Origin: Mycoplasmopsis lipofaciens ATCC 35015
GTDB taxonomy: Bacteria > Bacillota_I > Bacilli_A > Mycoplasmatales > Metamycoplasmataceae
Length of the DNA stretch: 64,000 nucleotides
Assembly (NCBI RefSeq): GCF_000686585.1
Contig: NZ_JMKY01000004.1
Coordinates: 62,001 to 126,000 of the forward strand
Direction of reading: 5' to 3'
Every line of letters starts with the position of its first letter. Within the stretch, counting starts at the first letter, position 1. The position numbers and the translations under genes were made by a program. This document shows, in pieces, positions 62,504-64,000 of the stretch. Under the pieces are notes generated by a model. That model had not been told where the DNA came from. It saw nothing but the letters and a program-made list of their open reading frames with translations, and made no database searches.

Positions 62504-63964
62504 TTATTTTTGTACTTTTTTTCTTTTAAAAATTGATCTTCCTTTTAATTCTTTTGTAATTCTTGCGCGAATTGCAATTTCATCAAACTCTTGATTTTCT
62601 GCTTTTGCAGTTGCAATTTCTTGTTCAATTTCTTGTTCAATTTCATCTCTAAGCATTTTGTTATCATATGCTTTCGCAAATGGTCATCAAATTAATGCTG
62701 AAAGAGCTATTAAAATAAATGTAAGAACACATGCTTCTCAACTTAGACCTGTTGATAGTAATGCACCAACTGGTGAAGGTAATGTTCAACCTACAAGTTG
62801 TACAGGAACTGGAACAATATTTAATTTCATGCAAATAAATGTTACAGTACCCATTGCAATAGGTGATAAGATAGCAGGTAATGCTAAGTAAGGATTAAGA
62901 ACTAATGGATAACCAAATATAATTGGTTCATTGATATTGAAAATACCTGGTAAAACTGATGAATAAGTAACTGCACGAATGTATTTACTTTTAGCAATTA
63001 ATAACATTACAATAATTAATCCTAATGTTGCACCAGCACCACCAATTCATACGAATCATTGGAAAAATGGTTCAACCAAAATATTTGCTCCATCTTTTAC
63101 ATATAGTGAATTTACTTTTAATGAACCTAATAAATTAGTATTGTGATCAAGAGCTATTAGTCAAAATGGTCTTGCCAATGAACCAATAACTGCAACCCCA
63201 TGAATACCAGCGATTCATAAAACCATAATTAATAATACAACAACAATAAAACCAATATAGTTACTTCCTGCAAAAATGTTTTGCAATGGTTGGAATAAAA
63301 AGTTAATGTAACCATGTAAATTAAATTTTAAAACATTAAATAATAATACACTTGGTAACATCACAAACAACATTGGAATCAATGCGTTAAATGGTTTTGC
63401 AACTACATTTGGAACTGATTTAGGCATTCTAATCATTATTTTATATTTTACACATGCTCTAAATACTTCAATTGCTAGGATTGATACAATAATACCACCA
63501 AATACAGTTGCTGATCCAAAGCTAGCGGTTGTAAATGTTGGATTACCAATACCTTTGTATGATGGACCAACAATACTAATCATATAAGCTATAATAGCAA
63601 TTAAAACACCTTGTTGATCATCTAATTTATAAGATTTTGCTAGTGATCTAGCGATACCTATAACAGCAAAGAAACCTAACATTGGATATGTTAGACGATA
63701 TGGTAACATCATAAATGATGCCCATCTTCCGTCTTGTACATTCATAAGTACATTAATACCGAATGTTTCTTTTTTTCCAATTGGGAAAAAGAATAGGATT
63801 AGGAATGTTGAACCAATTAACAAGATAGGAATGATTGAAATCATACCATTTCTAATTGCTTCAATATATCTATTAGATCCAATTTTACCCATAATTGGCA
63901 TAAAAGTTTTTTCAATGTGTTGTAGGGCTTTTTGAATTTTTGAATTTTTTTGTTTAGTTTTCAT
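62504..63964 (-). CDS. PTS EIIC, lactose/cellobiose (CelB) family
   Basis: A 486-residue membrane permease of the EIIC-Lac/Cel type: 'MPIMGKIGSNRYIEAIRNGMISIIPILLIGSTFLIL' (in adjacent pieces), 'FNALIPMLFVMLPSVLLFNV', 'WIAGIHGVAVIGSLARPFWL', 'SVLPGIFNINEPIIFGYPLVLNP' (family signature around the Glu of INEP) and 'PVPVQLVGWTLPSPVGALLSTG'. The C-terminal 40 residues are charged. Its genes for EIIA and EIIB are not in the window. With mupG and anmK following, the carried sugar may be a muropeptide disaccharide or chitobiose-like; this is inference. Confidence 0.9.
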
Positions 63965-64000
63965 TATTCCTCCAATAAAGCCTTTACATTTGTTAGTAAT

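Overview
The window is a piece of a Mollicutes chromosome, most likely a hominis-group mycoplasma (Mycoplasmopsis/Metamycoplasma type). It is very AT-rich. Most reading frames are intact only if UGA is read as tryptophan, and a tRNA with anticodon UCA is present to read it. Lipoproteins carry the mycoplasma-type lipobox, and gene content fits a wall-less sugar fermenter: several PTS systems, an opp peptide importer, a large PDxFFG surface protein and a DDE insertion sequence. The species cannot be named from sequence alone.

Layout. 1-3.1 kb: end of a surface lipoprotein gene, tRNA-Thr and a MATE exporter. 3.1-9.5 kb: housekeeping genes (rpsP-trmD-rplS, rbfA, tRNAs, tyrS with a tRNA-binding-domain protein, a DegV protein, fmt). 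9.5-12.95 kb: an IS-bounded insertion carrying a leucine-rich-repeat lipoprotein, flanked by 41-bp direct repeats. 12.9-20.2 kb: an L-ascorbate/pentose operon (PTE-family lactonase, UlaA, UlaB, EIIA, UlaD, UlaE, UlaF, then a HAD phosphatase and an unknown). 20.5-28.3 kb: a second UlaA-type PTS operon (Rpe-like epimerase, three unknown membrane proteins, EIIA, EIIB, EIIC, transketolase) with a divergent RpiR-type regulator.

28.24-30.67 kb: a second IS-bounded insertion, carrying a DUF285 tandem-repeat protein and flanked by 40-bp direct repeats. 30.7-35.8 kb: ppa, rbgA, a DivIVA/GpsB-like small protein, two SPOUT methyltransferases, rpoE, fba and a surface nuclease. 35.9-54.2 kb: a short peptide and hairpin leader, a 3315-residue PDxFFG protein with a zinc-protease motif, then oppA-B-C-D-F. 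54.2-64 kb: three unknown overlapping genes, rsmG, prs, a photolyase, and a muropeptide-sugar cluster (EIIC, small membrane protein, MupG, AnmK).

How they work together. The two PTS operons should deliver phosphorylated ascorbate- or pentose-type sugars that are converted to xylulose-5-phosphate. Transketolase and aldolase then lead into glycolysis, and Prs draws ribose-5-phosphate for nucleotides. The PDxFFG protein, nuclease and Opp system suggest breakdown of host macromolecules outside the cell followed by import. The MupG/AnmK/PTS set suggests scavenging of peptidoglycan sugars from neighbouring walled bacteria. The most notable feature is the pair of IS-bounded cassettes: each carries a repeat-rich BspA-type gene and each is framed by an unusually long direct repeat that copies the end of the adjacent gene.
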